Numbered from the stretch's first letter, positions 47,555-58,660 are shown. The stretch is 64,000 bases of DNA from Asterias amurensis (GCF_032118995.1 NC_092659.1:17292177-17356176), one strand, 5' to 3'. The notes: a model not told the origin generated them from the sequence alone. Numbers and translations: made by a program.

Positions 47555-48007
47555 GGTGTCGCATGCAATTATGTCCTCTATGCAATACTATCCGGAGGAC
47601 ATTATTGCATATATGCATATGCAATAATGTCCGCCGGACGGTTTTGCATATGCAATTACTTACATACAATATTTACAATATACACTTTGCATATGCAGCT
47701 GTGTCCGCCCCGTGCAAAACCGTCCTTGCAGTAAATTAAACGCCCTTGGTTGACGGAACACGTGCGCAATTTTTTACAAGCTAAATGCATGTCGTGAATG
47801 ACATGGGAAATGTTCGGCCGTTTGGTATTCATGTTGCATATAATAATATAAATAGGTTCAGTGCATGCACGCTCGCTTACACGCGCGCACATTATTACAT
47901 TTTACATGTCCGCCGGACGGTTTTTGCATAACCCCGGACACGATTGCATATGCAAAAGTGTCCGGAGCGGACAATATTGCATGGCGGACACAATTGCATC
48001 TGACACC
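47555..48007. mobile_element. Terminal-inverted-repeat element built of TTGCATATGCAA and TGTCCG words
   Basis: The left end GGTGTCGCATGCAATTATGT faces the right end CACAATTGCATCTGACACC. Between them ATGCAATAATGTCCGCCGGA-like units recur in both orientations at least six times. About 450 bp with no coding frame of interest. Confidence 0.7.
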
Positions 48008-48104
48008 GGCACCTCTCCTCAGAATTAAACATTATTTTTCACAATCATTGAGACCTCGATGATTTTTTTAATGATTAAATCTACAGATAGAAGGGTACAA
48101 ATCG

Positions 48105-48362
48105 ACTCCTTTGCCCTGGACACTATTGCAGTGTTAGTCATTGTTATGCAGTCTTCTCACGTGTTTCATTTTGCACAACTTCAAACGTGAAAATTTGAAC
48201 TCAATTGGTCGTCGAAGTTGCGAAGAGATAAATTGGAAGAGAAACACCCTAGTCACAACAATCCTTGATCTCGAGACCTCACCAAAATCTTATTCTGAGG
48301 TTTCGAAATCAAATTCAACAATTTATTTTGAGTAATAACCAATAGTGTCCAGTGCCTTCAAT
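48105..48362. mobile_element. MITE family A, degraded copy
   Basis: 'gaactcaattggtcgtcgaa', 'gatctcgagacctca' and a terminal 'accaatagtgtccagtgcct' identify the family. The left end is eroded. Confidence 0.65.
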
Positions 48363-49283
48363 AGTTTTTTGTTCAAAGATAATCTCTTTAAACAAAACTT
48401 GCACGAGCCATCCACCAACAAACGAAATACCGTCACCGTCAAGCCCCAGCCGACTTCTTCAAGAACCTCGGCGACAACAATTGAAGGCATGAGCCAATAG
48501 AAAACCGGGGTAAAGGTTGCCCCCCTAAAGCTTGAGATAAGCTTTGTTTATAGTCAGAATAAACCATGAAGATAAACACACGTAGCGGTACAACCTTTCA
48601 GGAAGAGTTGTTTATTTCACTTTGCTATAGAAGGAAGAAGTGAAAACTATCGTTGTGACTTGGGGGTTAAATCTAGGATCACCCAAATCTCAAGGGCACC
48701 ACAAACATCCGTTATTCCAAACATCGAGGGGACCCAAGTCCGGTTCAGTTACATTGCTGGTATGGGGAGTGTGAGCTGCTGAACAGACAGACACAGGATC
48801 GCCGCGAAGAAAGTGGTAAAGCATTCGTTTTCGCCGTATTATTGGTAAGCTATTACACTTATATAATCTCGGTTCATACTTCCTGCAAATGCAATTTTGT
48901 TGACGTCAAAAATTCGCAACAGTTCAGTTTTATGCGAAATCAGCCGGGCGGTGACGTCAAAATTCGTGTCGCATTCGCAGAAACCATGAACCGGTCTGCA
49001 CTCTTCACATGGTTGTTTTCACAGTGAAATGAAATGAAATTCCGTTACGATACAAATACATTTTGAAAACACTCTGCTATTATTGGCAACAATACTGATG
49101 GAAGAAGAATTTATGGAGAAAAAAGTTTATGAACAAGTGAAGCGAGCAGCGACCGTGTGCGGCGGGCATTTTAGCATTCAATTTGTTTTCTTCCATACAA
49201 ATATTAATTTCCTTTGTTCACGTGCAAGAAGCATCTAAAGGGGAAGGGGGATCTCCATCTACCTGCCTCTGGGAACCGACCGG
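48363..49283. other. Non-genic stretch between the SRCR and second C1q genes
   Basis: No gene is supportable. A possible splice donor ATTATTG|GTAAGC near 48,844 follows a non-repetitive 200-bp segment on the + strand, and could be an untranslated exon of the downstream C1q gene, but nothing else supports it. Confidence 0.3.
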
Positions 49284-49506
49284 GCCCAATTTTTTTCAGC
49301 ACAAAATTGCTTAGCATGAATTTTTTTCCTTAATAAAAACAGGATTACCAAGCAAATTTCCATGTGATTTTCAGGATAAGCAAACACAAGCTGAAATGCC
49401 AGTAACAAGCATTATGCAAAACATGGAAATTTGGTTGGTAATCTAGTTTTTATCAAGAAAGAAATTTAAGCCAAGCAAATTTTTGTGCTTACAGGCTTTA
49501 TAGGCC
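49284..49506. mobile_element. MITE family C copy
   Basis: Starts GGGCCCAATTTTTTTCAGCA, ends 'gtgcttacaggctttatagg', with 'aaacaggattaccaagcaaa' inside as in 38,481-38,706. Confidence 0.68.
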
Positions 49507-50241
49507 CGAACGGAACTAGCGTGTCTTTTGTATGTAAGATCATGGAGGTAGAAAGATCGTGCATAGTTTGCTTATCGGAGACGGATGAACTTCGACGAGA
49601 GTCGTAAAACAAAGGGAGTAGGAATATGGTTATGTGATGATTTATATCTTCACCCATGGTTTAGGTCGTAACGGCCAAAGTTCATCCATAGGACATGACA
49701 AACTCGACTCTTCAAACAATTCTCAGCAGTAAGTTAGTTTTTCGTAGGAGGAGCTCGTTAGTTACCTCAGTAGGCCCAACTCGTGATTTTGTCTTAGTTA
49801 AGGCTTTTTTTGCCAGCTCTCCAATAATACAGATACAGATACTAAACTTCCAACCTCCATGGTAAACAACTATGAGCACGAGGTTATAACGATTTCCTTG
49901 CTCTATGCTTCTGTTGCAAAACAAATAATACATCGGTGTTTATCACCACGTGGCGTGGCATGACGTCAACGAGCAATGTTTGAATTGAGTTTAATTTAAC
50001 TTGCAATGAAATGAATTGTTAGGAAGAAACTATAAATAAATAGAAAACTTGCAGGTACAACACAAAGGGCAACTCTATGGTAATTCCTTCCTCCATGTAA
50101 ACCGTTTGGTAAAATCTATTTTCAATTAGTTTCAATTTTATTTAATTGAATTCAATTCAACTAAACTAAATAAATATTTATTTCGGTATTTTCCTCCCAT
50201 GATATAAAACATTAATGTGTTTCATTATTAATAGTGACAGT

Positions 50242-50984
50242 TATAAACGGTTACACACCTATATTCTGACACCCCTATGTTCCGACACCCCTATGTTCCG
50301 ACAACTCAGCCTATATTCCGACACCCCTATGTTCCGACACCCCTATATTCCGACACCTCTATGTTCCGATACCCCTATGTTCCGACAAGTTATTTTCGCA
50401 AATTATTACTCTGTTGATCAATAACAAAAACGCAACTTGTATTACAGCTAGGTTTCCCGGAGAATTTCTGCCGGGAATAGGTTTGAATAGAATTTGAATT
50501 TGTACTGTTTTTAAAAGTGATGGGATCAAATTAGGATAATCGAATCACACATGATTTTGTTGCTTGTTGAGGCATGCATTTCTTTCTTTTTTGTGGTTAT
50601 AAACATGAGTTATGGCTCCCCGAGTTAGCTGGCAATAAATTACTCGGTACTTTGCTAGTGTTAGATGCGTGTCCATGTTTATAAAATTTCATGAGCCTTC
50701 AATTTATTGCGCCGACGTGTGATTTATTGTATGGACTAAATTACTGTCAGGTGTAGTTTCTCAGTCGCACCGTTTTTGTTTTTTTGTTTTGTTTAATGGC
50801 TAACACAAAATATTTGTGTAGGTTGTCGGAACATAGGGGTGTCGGAATATAGGGGTGTCGGAACATAGGGGTGTCGGAATATAGGTTGAGTTGTCGGAAT
50901 ATAGGGGTGTCGGAACATAGGGGTGTCGGAACATAGGGGTGTCGGAACATAGGGGTGTCGGAATATAGAGCAGTCACCGTTATG
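50242..50984. mobile_element. Foldback element with minisatellite arms
   Basis: The left arm (about 50,270-50,390) is a tandem array of TTCCGACACCCCTATG. The right arm (about 50,820-50,968) is the same array in inverse orientation, and both contain the variant ACAACTCAGCCTATATT (right: ...CAACCTATATT). The outer ends ATAAACGGTTACACACCTAT and ATAGAGCAGTCACCGTTAT are also inverted relatives. The centre of 430 bp is unique AT-rich DNA. A degenerate relative lies at 52,192-52,397. Confidence 0.8.
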
Positions 50985-51540
50985 AACAGTAGCCAAAAGT
51001 CAGATGGGCAAAACTTAGGGCACCAAACACTTTCGGGTCAGGATTGACTTGGATCCAGGAGAGATTGGGGCCTGACCCACTGCTGAGTCAATATGACCCG
51101 GAATCTGTGTCAAACTGACCCAGAAATGGGCCAATAATGACAGAAGATCCGAATTGAAATCCCATAGTTTTGTTCTTGAAGGAACACAGCGATTTTCCTC
51201 TGGTGAGGGGAACTTAATACTGAAGACAATTTTCAATATTGTTTGAACTTTGCAAAGGGCACTACAGCAAAAGCTCAGGGCACCAAAATAAGCCATTTTG
51301 AGGTATGTTGGTCATGATACTGTATTATGACATTATTGGAATTGGGTAAAGTTGACTGTATACACCAAAACCAAACTGTGGACTCCTATAGTGTCCACCA
51401 TATAATCTCAAAAAAGGCTAATAATGGCAATTGCTGTGTGTGTCATGGGTTGTTTCGAGGCCTGATATCCAATTCTAAAAACTTTTTCGGGAAGCCTGAT
51501 CCTGCATCGAGTAGAAGTAGGACTGGACCTGGGGCGTTGT

Positions 51541-51932
51541 TTAAAGGAACGCGTTGCCTTGGATCGGTCGAGTTGGTCTTTGAAAAGCGTCCTATAACCG
51601 TTTGTTATAAAATTGATATGGTTAGAAAGATGTTGTAAAAGTAGAATACAATGATCCACACAAATATGCCTCGAAATTGCGTGGTTTTCGTATTACCTCG
51701 TCGACAAACACGGTCGGTCATTTATGGGAGTCAAATCTTTGACTCCCATAAATGGCCGACCGTGTTATTTCGTGACGTACAACGAAAACCGTGCAATTTT
51801 GAGTGATACTTGTGTGGATCATTATATTCTATTTTTAAACTATCTTTCTAACCATATGCATTTCATTACAAACGGTTTCAAACGCTTTTCATAGACCAAC
51901 TCGTCTGATCCAAGGCAACGTGTTCCTTTAAA
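51541..51932. mobile_element. MITE family F with central hairpin
   Basis: The ends TTAAAGGAACGCGTTGCCTT and AAGGCAACGTGTTCCTTTAA are inverted, with TTAA at both borders. The central palindrome at about 51,705-51,768 repeats the one at 38,030-38,090 (TTTATGGGAGTCAAA facing its complement). Confidence 0.87.
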
Positions 51933-52191
51933 GAGTGCATGTTTCGATATGCATACCCTCATGATAGGCTAGAGGCAATTAGGGTTAGGGCCTTTTACTT
52001 CCTTCCATGGGGGCCCTGCTCTGTAATTGGGGTTAAGGTTACAGGATTAAGAGCATTAGGAAAATACAGAAGGTTTGTCTGAAGTCTGAACAATGTCTAT
52101 CACAGTGCATGGTTCGGGCCTCAATGTGTGTTGTGACTGGGGCAAAAACACTTTAAAAAACAAACCTCAGTTGTAAATCGTTCCAAAGGTA

Positions 52192-52397
52192 TTATTGGCG
52201 GTTTGTTCCGACGAACACATGTACCGACACACATATTGCTCAGACACCCCTAATGTTCCGACACTGCTTTGCGTAGTGTTTCAACACCCTGGTGTATTTT
52301 CCTTACCTGAACCCTTAACCTCTAGTGGCAATCCACAGTTTTGTTTCGAAACATATGGTTTTCTGAACAACAATGGGGTGTAGAGCAGTCACCAAGC
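52192..52397. mobile_element. Degenerate relative of the foldback element
   Basis: Carries 'cagacacccctaatgttccg' and ends GTGTAGAGCAGTCACC, matching the right end of 50,242-50,984. It lies just upstream of the second C1q gene's first coding exon. Confidence 0.6.
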
Positions 52398-52455
52398 TGG
52401 ACTGTTAGAGCATAATAACTGAACTTGTTTTCTCCATTTCTTTTTCAGGACCGAA

Positions 52456-52893
52456 ATGGCCATATCGAAAGACAACTGTGGTAGTCTGTTCATCAGCACT
52501 TTGACAGTTACTTTTTTGGTAGCTGTCATCATCATCTCATCAGCAGCCGTCTCTGAGGCCGATTCTCTCGCCAGTCATAGTAAGTCTTCGCGCCATGAGC
52601 GATCACCACAATTGGATGAACACCTTCGCGACTACATGGATCGCATGACGAGACGTCATCCTGTGTCGCCTGAACTCTCACGTGGCAGACCCACGGTGAG
52701 ACGCAAACCAACACCCAAGACGAAACCCAGTCAACTTCGTCCTAGTGTTGATATTAGAGGGCCAAGACTGACCCCGATGGACGAGCAGATTGCCAACCTG
52801 CTGGAGAAGACAGAGGAGCTGACTTCACAGACCGCGGAAAGCAGAAACAACATTGCTTCGTTGATGGCTAACAATCGCCAGCTGATGTCCCAG
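52456..52893 (+). CDS. C1q gene 2, coding exon 1
   Basis: The acceptor TTTTTCAG lies 7 bp before ATG, so an upstream untranslated exon must exist. It encodes MAISKDNCGSLFISTLTVTF, a hydrophobic LVAVIIISSAAVSEA, basic RRKPTPKTKP and a coiled-coil start (MDEQIANLLEKTEELTSQ). The donor CCCAG|GTAATC is phase 0. Confidence 0.88.
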
Positions 52894-55800
52894 GTAATCA
52901 CTCTATTTTAATCGCGATTCATCCAGAATTCCTCCAGGCCTGGAATTTCACGGAGGCCACATGGCCTCTGTTGCCCTGATACTTCAGGGATCCGGAGGCA
53001 ACGAAGGTGATTGCTTCCATGCCCCCTGGTCATTGCCTTTGTGCCCTTCAGACAAAATTAACAATGCCTTCATAGGGTGCCCTTTAACATGGAGAAAATG
53101 CCTTGGTGCCCTTGCCCTTTCAATAACGAAGCATACAGGCTTGCCCTGGTCTTGACCTCTTCAAAAGTGTCACATAGACTTTCAGATTTTCAAATAGAAG
53201 TGCCCTTTGCAAAATGAAAATGGCCCTTCAAAAGTGTCCCATAGACTTTCAGATTTTCCAATGGAAGTGCACTTTGTGAAATGAAAATGGCTTTGCCCTC
53301 TCAAAGATGAAACTCCAGGCATGGCCTTCAAACTCCACTATGGCTTCTAATTCAATGGCTCATTCAAGTAATTTTTGTTAAAAATGTATGTTTAGCAAAT
53401 TTTCTTGTTTAGCTCCTTAACAAAACATTGCTTGAAATTAAAGGAATTGTAAATAGTTAACAATGATAATTATTTTTCTCTCTCTAGATGTCGCGCATAG
53501 AGGCCGAAAAACAGAGACAGGAACAAGAAATCTACAACCTTCAGTGTAGTGCATCGTCTCTGACGCAAAGCAATGAGCAACTGAGAGCAGAAAACGAACG
53601 CCTCGTGGCTGAGCTACTCCAGGCCGCAGCGGTTGACGACAACGGAGAAAGCGCAGACGAGGTGGTCGGCACTCTTGGATCATCGTTACGAGAACTGAAC
53701 GATCTGGTTGGTAATCGAGAGGCCGAGTTAGTCGAGCGTGGAATCCCTGTATCTGTGGGAAGACCCCAGCAAAGAGAACCAGAAGGTAGAAGACCTGAAT
53801 CTCGACTGGACCCCAATGCCGAGAACTTTGCATCATCACTTCTGGTTGTCAACTCAGAGATCAAGGACATGACAAGAAAGGTAAGAAGTTCACCAGGCTT
53901 GATTTCACATCAATGATCCTATTGCAAAATGGGTCTCACCTGAACTGGATTCCAAGGCTAAAGCCCGGTTCAATTAATGCCAATGCAAAGAAAATTTCAA
54001 CGTCACAGGGCTGTTTTCACAGACGAAATTCCAGGCATGAGGTTTTGTCATTTAAACAAAACTAATAAGTGGGAAAATTTGAGCAATCCACCTCAAATGA
54101 GGTCATGTCAATCACAGCTTTCCAATTATTTTTGTTTCTCATGAAGGTTGAACTCTTAGAGAGAAGAGTAGCCGAGCAGCAGAGAGAGGTCTCCCAGGAC
54201 GAAACAGCTCGACCAGTCTTCCGTCAGGTTCCTCCTCACCAGCGAGAATCAGATCCTGTGTCAGAGAAGATCGCACAACTCGAACGTCTCGTCCTGGTTG
54301 CTCTTGGATCCCACCCAAGGGATGCGGCTAGCGAGCGCCTCGCATCTCGTAGAGAGAGGGTTCCTCACCAGACCCCACTGCTAACAGCTGGTGGTAGAGA
54401 GACATCCAGGCTGGAGGCTCCTGCGGCAGCCAGAGAACAACGTCCTTCTTTCAAAGTTAGCGATGAAGTGGAGCCGCCGAGGGTCGAAAGGTTGGCATTG
54501 GCAGACACAATGAGTGACGAAGATCTAGATGCGATGGCCAATGTAGTCGAGAGCGTGCAAAACAAGAGTGAGTCTTGCATTACACTAATATACGACCCTT
54601 TTTCTTGTAGATTTTTCATAGATTCAGGCCATCTTGGTCCAGTGTTTAGACTGCCTGCTGGACTTGCAATCACAAGGTTGTGGGTTCCAATCCTACCAAG
54701 ATAACTGTTGATTTTACAATGACCAGAACTGTTGGCGCCTAGTTACAGAATCCTTAGATCCCTGCAACAATATCAAACGTACACTTAAATAAGTACTTTT
54801 CATCAGCTTAACCCCCAAACTTAAAAACGCTATTTTCCTAATCTTTTATCTCAAATCTGTAACAATGATACTGGTACGCCCTTGCTTAGTCTTGCTCCAA
54901 GTTGTCACTTTTAACACATAAGTATTGGGGGCTTGGAGCCAAGACTACATTTGAGCTTAACTTCAAGTTAACTCAGGCCTTTGTTTATGCTTCGTTTTGG
55001 AAAAGGGCAAGGGCATCAAGGCATTTTCTCGTCCTTGGTAAAGGGCACTCTATGAGGAAATTGTTAATTTCTACTGGAGCAATTCAAGGGCACCAAGGCA
55101 ATGACTAGGGGGCACGGAGTCAATCGCCTACATTGCCTCCGTGAAGTATCAGACTTGAATAACTTTACCATTTATGTACACAACAGGTCCGCGAAAATGC
55201 GCTTTCTCCGTTGCCAGCACAGGAGTCACCCTGGGTAACGATGATAACCCTTCGACCATCGAGTTTGACCACGTGTTTGTCAACAAGGGTTCAGACTTCA
55301 AAGTGAATCAGAACCGATTCGTGTGTGAGCACGCTGGCTTTTACTTCATCACCTTCACGTATGTTTGTAAATATTTTTTTTTTTAAATGGGGGAAACTTG
55401 GGAATTTGTGATGTGGGTAGCAGCTGCAGACATATCTTGGTCAAATGTCTTAAAGCCCTGTAAAGCATAAAAACTTGTAAGCACAGACAAAACTTGCTTA
55501 ACAGACACTGGTTACCAGCCAAAATTCTGTAAGGTTTACATTGCTGCAACTGGTTACCCACTCATTTTTTCCACCTATCAAAGAAATCGGCTAAGCAGTA
55601 TTTTCTGCTCAACAGATTTATGAAATTGGCCCAAGAGTCATGGCCTCCATACAATTTAAAGGCAGTGTACACTATTGGTAATTACTCAAAATATTTATTG
55701 CCATAAAACCTTACTTGGTGGCGAGTAATGGGGAGAGGTTGATAATTTAAAACATTGTGAGAAACGGCTCCCTCTGAAGTGATGTACATGTAGTTTTCGA

Positions 55801-56361
55801 AAACGAAGTAATTTTTCATGAATTCGATTTCGAGACCTCTGATTTAGAATTTGAGGTCTCGAAATCAAGCATCTGAAAGCACACAACATTGTGTGACAAG
55901 GGTGTTTTCTTCTTTCATTATTATCTCGCAACTTTGATGACCAATTGAGCTCAAATTTTCACAGGTTAGTTTCTAGCCCTAAAGGAATGTGTTGAGATAC
56001 ACCCAGTGAGAAGACTGGTCTTTGACAATTACCAATAGTGTCTATTGTCTTTAAAGCCTGTATCTGTATATTAATAAGCTTTTAACACTTAGTGGTAACT
56101 CTCTTTCACACCCCCTGCAGAGTTCGTTCCTACGATGGTAAATACTTGGGCGTAACCCTCATGAAGAACGATGAACTTCAGACGGCCATCTACTCCGACG
56201 CGAGTGACCGCAATGTTATGCAGTCGCAGAGCGTGGTTGTTCATCTTGAATCCGGAGACAGATTGTGGCTAAGGCTTGCTCCATCTGGAAGGCATGCGGT
56301 CCACAGTGGAACTCAACGCTACGTCACTTTCAGTGGATTCCTTGTTTACAAGGGCTTCTAA
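52456..56361 (+). CDS. C1q domain-containing coiled-coil protein, gene 2 (5 coding exons)
   Basis: Coding exons 52,456-52,893, 53,488-53,880, 54,147-54,567, 55,187-55,358 and 56,121-56,361 join in frame to 555 codons (554 residues). The N-terminus has a hydrophobic stretch (about 10-35), a signal peptide or less likely a signal anchor, followed by a basic Pro-rich region and then coiled-coil segments rich in Glu, Gln and Arg (about 110-200 and 278-300). Residues 418-554 form a C1q domain ending TFSGFLVYKGF. The two C1q exons have the same lengths and phases as in gene 1 (172 and 241 nt), and the motif GNREAELV is shared, so they are paralogues on the same strand 36 kb apart. The product is expected to be secreted and trimeric; the ligand is unknown. 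Confidence 0.9.
52935..53330. repeat. Family E repeat copies in C1q gene 2 intron 1
   Basis: 'ggcctggaatttcacggagg', 'ggtgattgcttccatgcccc' and two copies of 'cccatagactttcagatttt' mark the family, in tandem as at 16,608. Confidence 0.7.
53488..53880 (+). CDS. C1q gene 2, coding exon 2 (coiled coil)
   Basis: The acceptor TCTCTCTAG and donor AGAAAG|GTAAGA give phase 0 on both sides. It encodes MSRIEAEKQRQEQEIYNLQC, ENERLVAELLQAAA and LNDLVGNREAELVERGIP. The last segment matches exon 2 of gene 1. Confidence 0.9.
54147..54567 (+). CDS. C1q gene 2, coding exon 3
   Basis: The acceptor CATGAAG and donor AACAAGA|GTGAGT (phase 1) bound it. It encodes VELLERRVAEQQREVSQDET, IAQLERLVLVAL and an acidic end (DTMSDEDLDAMANVVE). 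In gene 1 the equivalent of exons 2 and 3 is a single exon. The acceptor is weak in pyrimidines just before AAG, but the frame and phase fit. Confidence 0.85.
54628..54705 (+). mobile_element. tRNA-like SINE head in C1q gene 2 intron
   Basis: TCTTGGTCCAGTGTTTAG resembles an A box and GGTTCCAATCC a B box, spaced as in a tRNA. It is followed by unrelated sequence, so it is read as a SINE head, not a functional tRNA gene. Confidence 0.5.
54978..55155. repeat. Family E repeat, inverted copy
   Basis: 'gggcaccaaggcaatgacta' and 'attgcctccgtgaagtatca' are the inverse of the family E words at 16,608. It sits just before the first C1q-domain exon of gene 2. Confidence 0.65.
55187..55358 (+). CDS. C1q gene 2, coding exon 4 (first half of C1q domain)
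   Basis: 172 nt, acceptor ACACAACAG, donor TTCAC|GTATGT. It encodes SPRKCAFSVASTGVTLGN, IEFDHVFVNKGSDFKV and CEHAGFYFITFT. The C1q core strands are intact. Confidence 0.92.
55448..55635. mobile_element. MITE family C copy, degraded
   Basis: The 3' end 'acagatttatgaaattggcc' and internal 'cttaacagacactggttacc' mark the family. The left end is eroded. Confidence 0.55.
55656..56054 (+). mobile_element. MITE family A copy in C1q gene 2 intron 4
   Basis: TTAA lies at both borders (55,656 and 56,051), with ends AAGGCAGTGTACACTATTGG and CCAATAGTGTCTATTGTCTT. It is nearly full length. Confidence 0.87.
56121..56361 (+). CDS. C1q gene 2, coding exon 5 (second half of C1q domain, stop)
   Basis: The acceptor CCCCCTGCAG leads into VRSYDGKYLGVTLMKND, then SQSVVVHLESGDRLWLRL and TFSGFLVYKGF with TAA at 56,359-56,361. 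The end GFLVYKG is the standard C1q C-terminal strand. Confidence 0.92.
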
Positions 56362-56383
56362 TGGGCCATTCTCCTTACTACTG

Positions 56384-56775
56384 TTAAAGGCAGTGGACGC
56401 TATTGGTAATTACTCAAAATGATTATTAGCATAAAAATTTACTTGGTAACGAGTAATGAGAAGAGGTAATGGTATCAGACATTTTGAGAAACTGCTCCCT
56501 GTGAAGTGACGTGTTTTTCGGGAAAGAAGTAATTTTCCATGATTTTGATTTCGAGACCTCAGAATTAGATTTTGAGGTCTCGATATCAAGCATCTGAAAG
56601 CATACAACTTGTGACAAGGGTGTTTTTTCTTTCATAGCTACATGTATCTCGCAACTTTGACGACCAATTGAGCTCAAATTTTCACAAGTTTGTTATTTTA
56701 TGCATAATTATGTTGAGATACACCAAGTTAGAAAACTGGTCTTTGACAGTTACCAAGAGTGTCCAATGTCTTTAA
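56384..56775 (+). mobile_element. MITE family A copy, first of a head-to-head pair
   Basis: Starts at TTAA (56,384), 22 bases after the C1q gene 2 stop, and ends at TTAA 56,772-56,775, so it probably lies in the 3' untranslated region. Confidence 0.87.
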
Positions 56776-57156
56776 AGGCAGTGGACACTATTGGTAATTG
56801 TCAAAGACTAGCCTTCACAGTTAGTGTATCTCAACATATGCATAAAATAACAAACCTGCAAAAATTTGAGCTCAATCGGTCATCGAAGTTGCGAGATAAT
56901 AATGAAAGAAAAATAACCCTTGTCACACGAAGTTGTGTGCGTTTAGATGGTTGATTTCGAGACCTCAAGTTCTAAATCTGAGGTCTCAAAATCAAATTCA
57001 TGGAAAATTACTTCTTTCTCGAAAACTATGGCACTTCAGAGGGAGCCATTTCTCACAATATTTTATACCATCAAACTCTCCCCATTACTCGTCATCAAGA
57101 AAGATTTATGCCAATAATTATTTTGAGTAATTACCAATAGTGTTCAATGTCTTTAA
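56772..57156 (-). mobile_element. MITE family A copy, second of a head-to-head pair
   Basis: Uses the same TTAA (56,772-56,775) as its left border and ends at TTAA 57,153-57,156. Internal landmarks run in the opposite order from the first copy. Confidence 0.87.
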
Positions 57157-57887
57157 TGATCCTACTGTAACTAACCATTCGGATAACCCACATGTGGTTT
57201 GGAATGATAGATGCACCAGTCTACCATTTGAGTATCTAGTGGGTAATGCATATTGTACATGTACATACACTTGTGTGTTGTGATAAAGCTAAAAGAGTTG
57301 TTTGACGGTAACAGCCCCTAAAAAGGTCGAAGGTGTGATACTTTCAATTTTTTTTTTTTTTTTTTTTTTTTCAATGCCAAAATATATTTTATTTCATATT
57401 TGCAACTTCCTTCCTGGTAAATAATATCAAAAAGGGGTTAAAGCCAGCATAAAATGAAAATGTGCTGATGTATTTTCAATATAAAACTCAACTTCCCCCG
57501 TTTTATTCTCTTGCATCTTCCTACTTTCACAACTTTTAAACCAAAGGTGGTATCAACATGTTTTTTTTTAACAGCATTAAAGCATAAGTTATGCTCTTTT
57601 TAAAATGTGAAAAAAAAAAACAAATGAAATTGAACTCGGGCGATGTACAACTCATTTTGCTTGATCGCATCACATATTCCTTATTGAATAATAACACACA
57701 TAAATCTATAAATGCATTAAGGCTATATAAATGGTATCTTTAATATTTTGTTATACTTCTTACATATTTCGCACACAATGAGTTTAAGCAAAGGTATCGT
57801 AATTTCAGTTCTCGCGCAGTGATGAAGCAATATTTAACACTTGCAGTCATGCAATGTGTTGTACTGTCCGTTCTCCATGTGGACGAT

Positions 57888-58047
57888 AAACAATGGGGGA
57901 CTTCCGAGTCGCTAGGTGGTGGCAGACTTACAACATACCAGGTAAATCCATTGTTCTTGGTAATGTGTGCGTGCTCACAACAACGCAAACAATGAAAGTT
58001 TACCTGGTAGGTCTGCTGCCACCTAGTGTTCCAAAGTCTCCCATTGA
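57888..58047. mobile_element. Inverted-repeat element with CTAGGTGG arms
   Basis: GCTAGGTGGTGGCAGACTTA on the left is answered by GGTCTGCTGCCACCTAGTG on the right, and CAGGTAAA by TTTACCTG inside; the outer AATGGGGGACTT / AAGTCTCCCATT pair extends the arms. The centre word 'aaatccattgttcttggtaa' recurs at 63,833 and, weaker, at 26,061. Confidence 0.72.
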
Positions 58048-58489
58048 GGTTTCTGCAGTCATGAATTCTCTGTCCTGGCTGCAAGTTCAATACAAATTAC
58101 TTCTTTGAAATGGATGAGCAATGAATAATGTAAAAGTGCTAGCAAACTAATAGTCATTGAAAGTTTAAAAGGAAAACCATCTCATTTTTTATACATGAGA
58201 TGTTTTTAACACTAAATTGATATAAACCTGTACTAATTCAGAATCATTCTTATTTTATGTACATTGTACATATTGTTTCCAAAATCCTCAAAATCGTTTA
58301 GAGCCAAGTTATTCTGTTTGTTCTTTTATGAGCTGATCATGGTTTTGGAAGACAAATCCTGCATTGCAGCCTCATTTTGCTCCATTTGAATTATGCTGAA
58401 TAATGTACCTTATCTTGATTCAAGACAGTAGACTTGCCAAAGCAAAAAATTTCAACAACACTGCCAAAGCTTTACCACCTTTTGATTAA

Positions 58490-58660
58490 ACTTGTAGACA
58501 AGTCGTGAAATGTCTGATTCTCTCTGCGGTATTCTCGCGAGACTGCTGGCCCTTGCGAGACTACTGCTCTCACGACTGTGGTCCCATGAAGTTGTAGTCA
58601 GCAGCTTCGCTCGCGAGAGCAGTATTCAATCGCGGAAACCTGAATCATTGCACCACCACC
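58490..58660. mobile_element. Element with CTCGCGAGA-type palindromes
   Basis: Contains 'ttctcgcgagactgctggcc' and 'gctcgcgagagcagtattca'. An inverted relative lies at 28,585-28,800. The left border carries 'cttgtagacaagtcg', itself a palindrome. Confidence 0.55.

Noticed and set aside
53438..53870. Minus-strand open frames of 133 and 109 codons
   Set aside because: Antisense to C1q gene 2 exon 2; no independent evidence.
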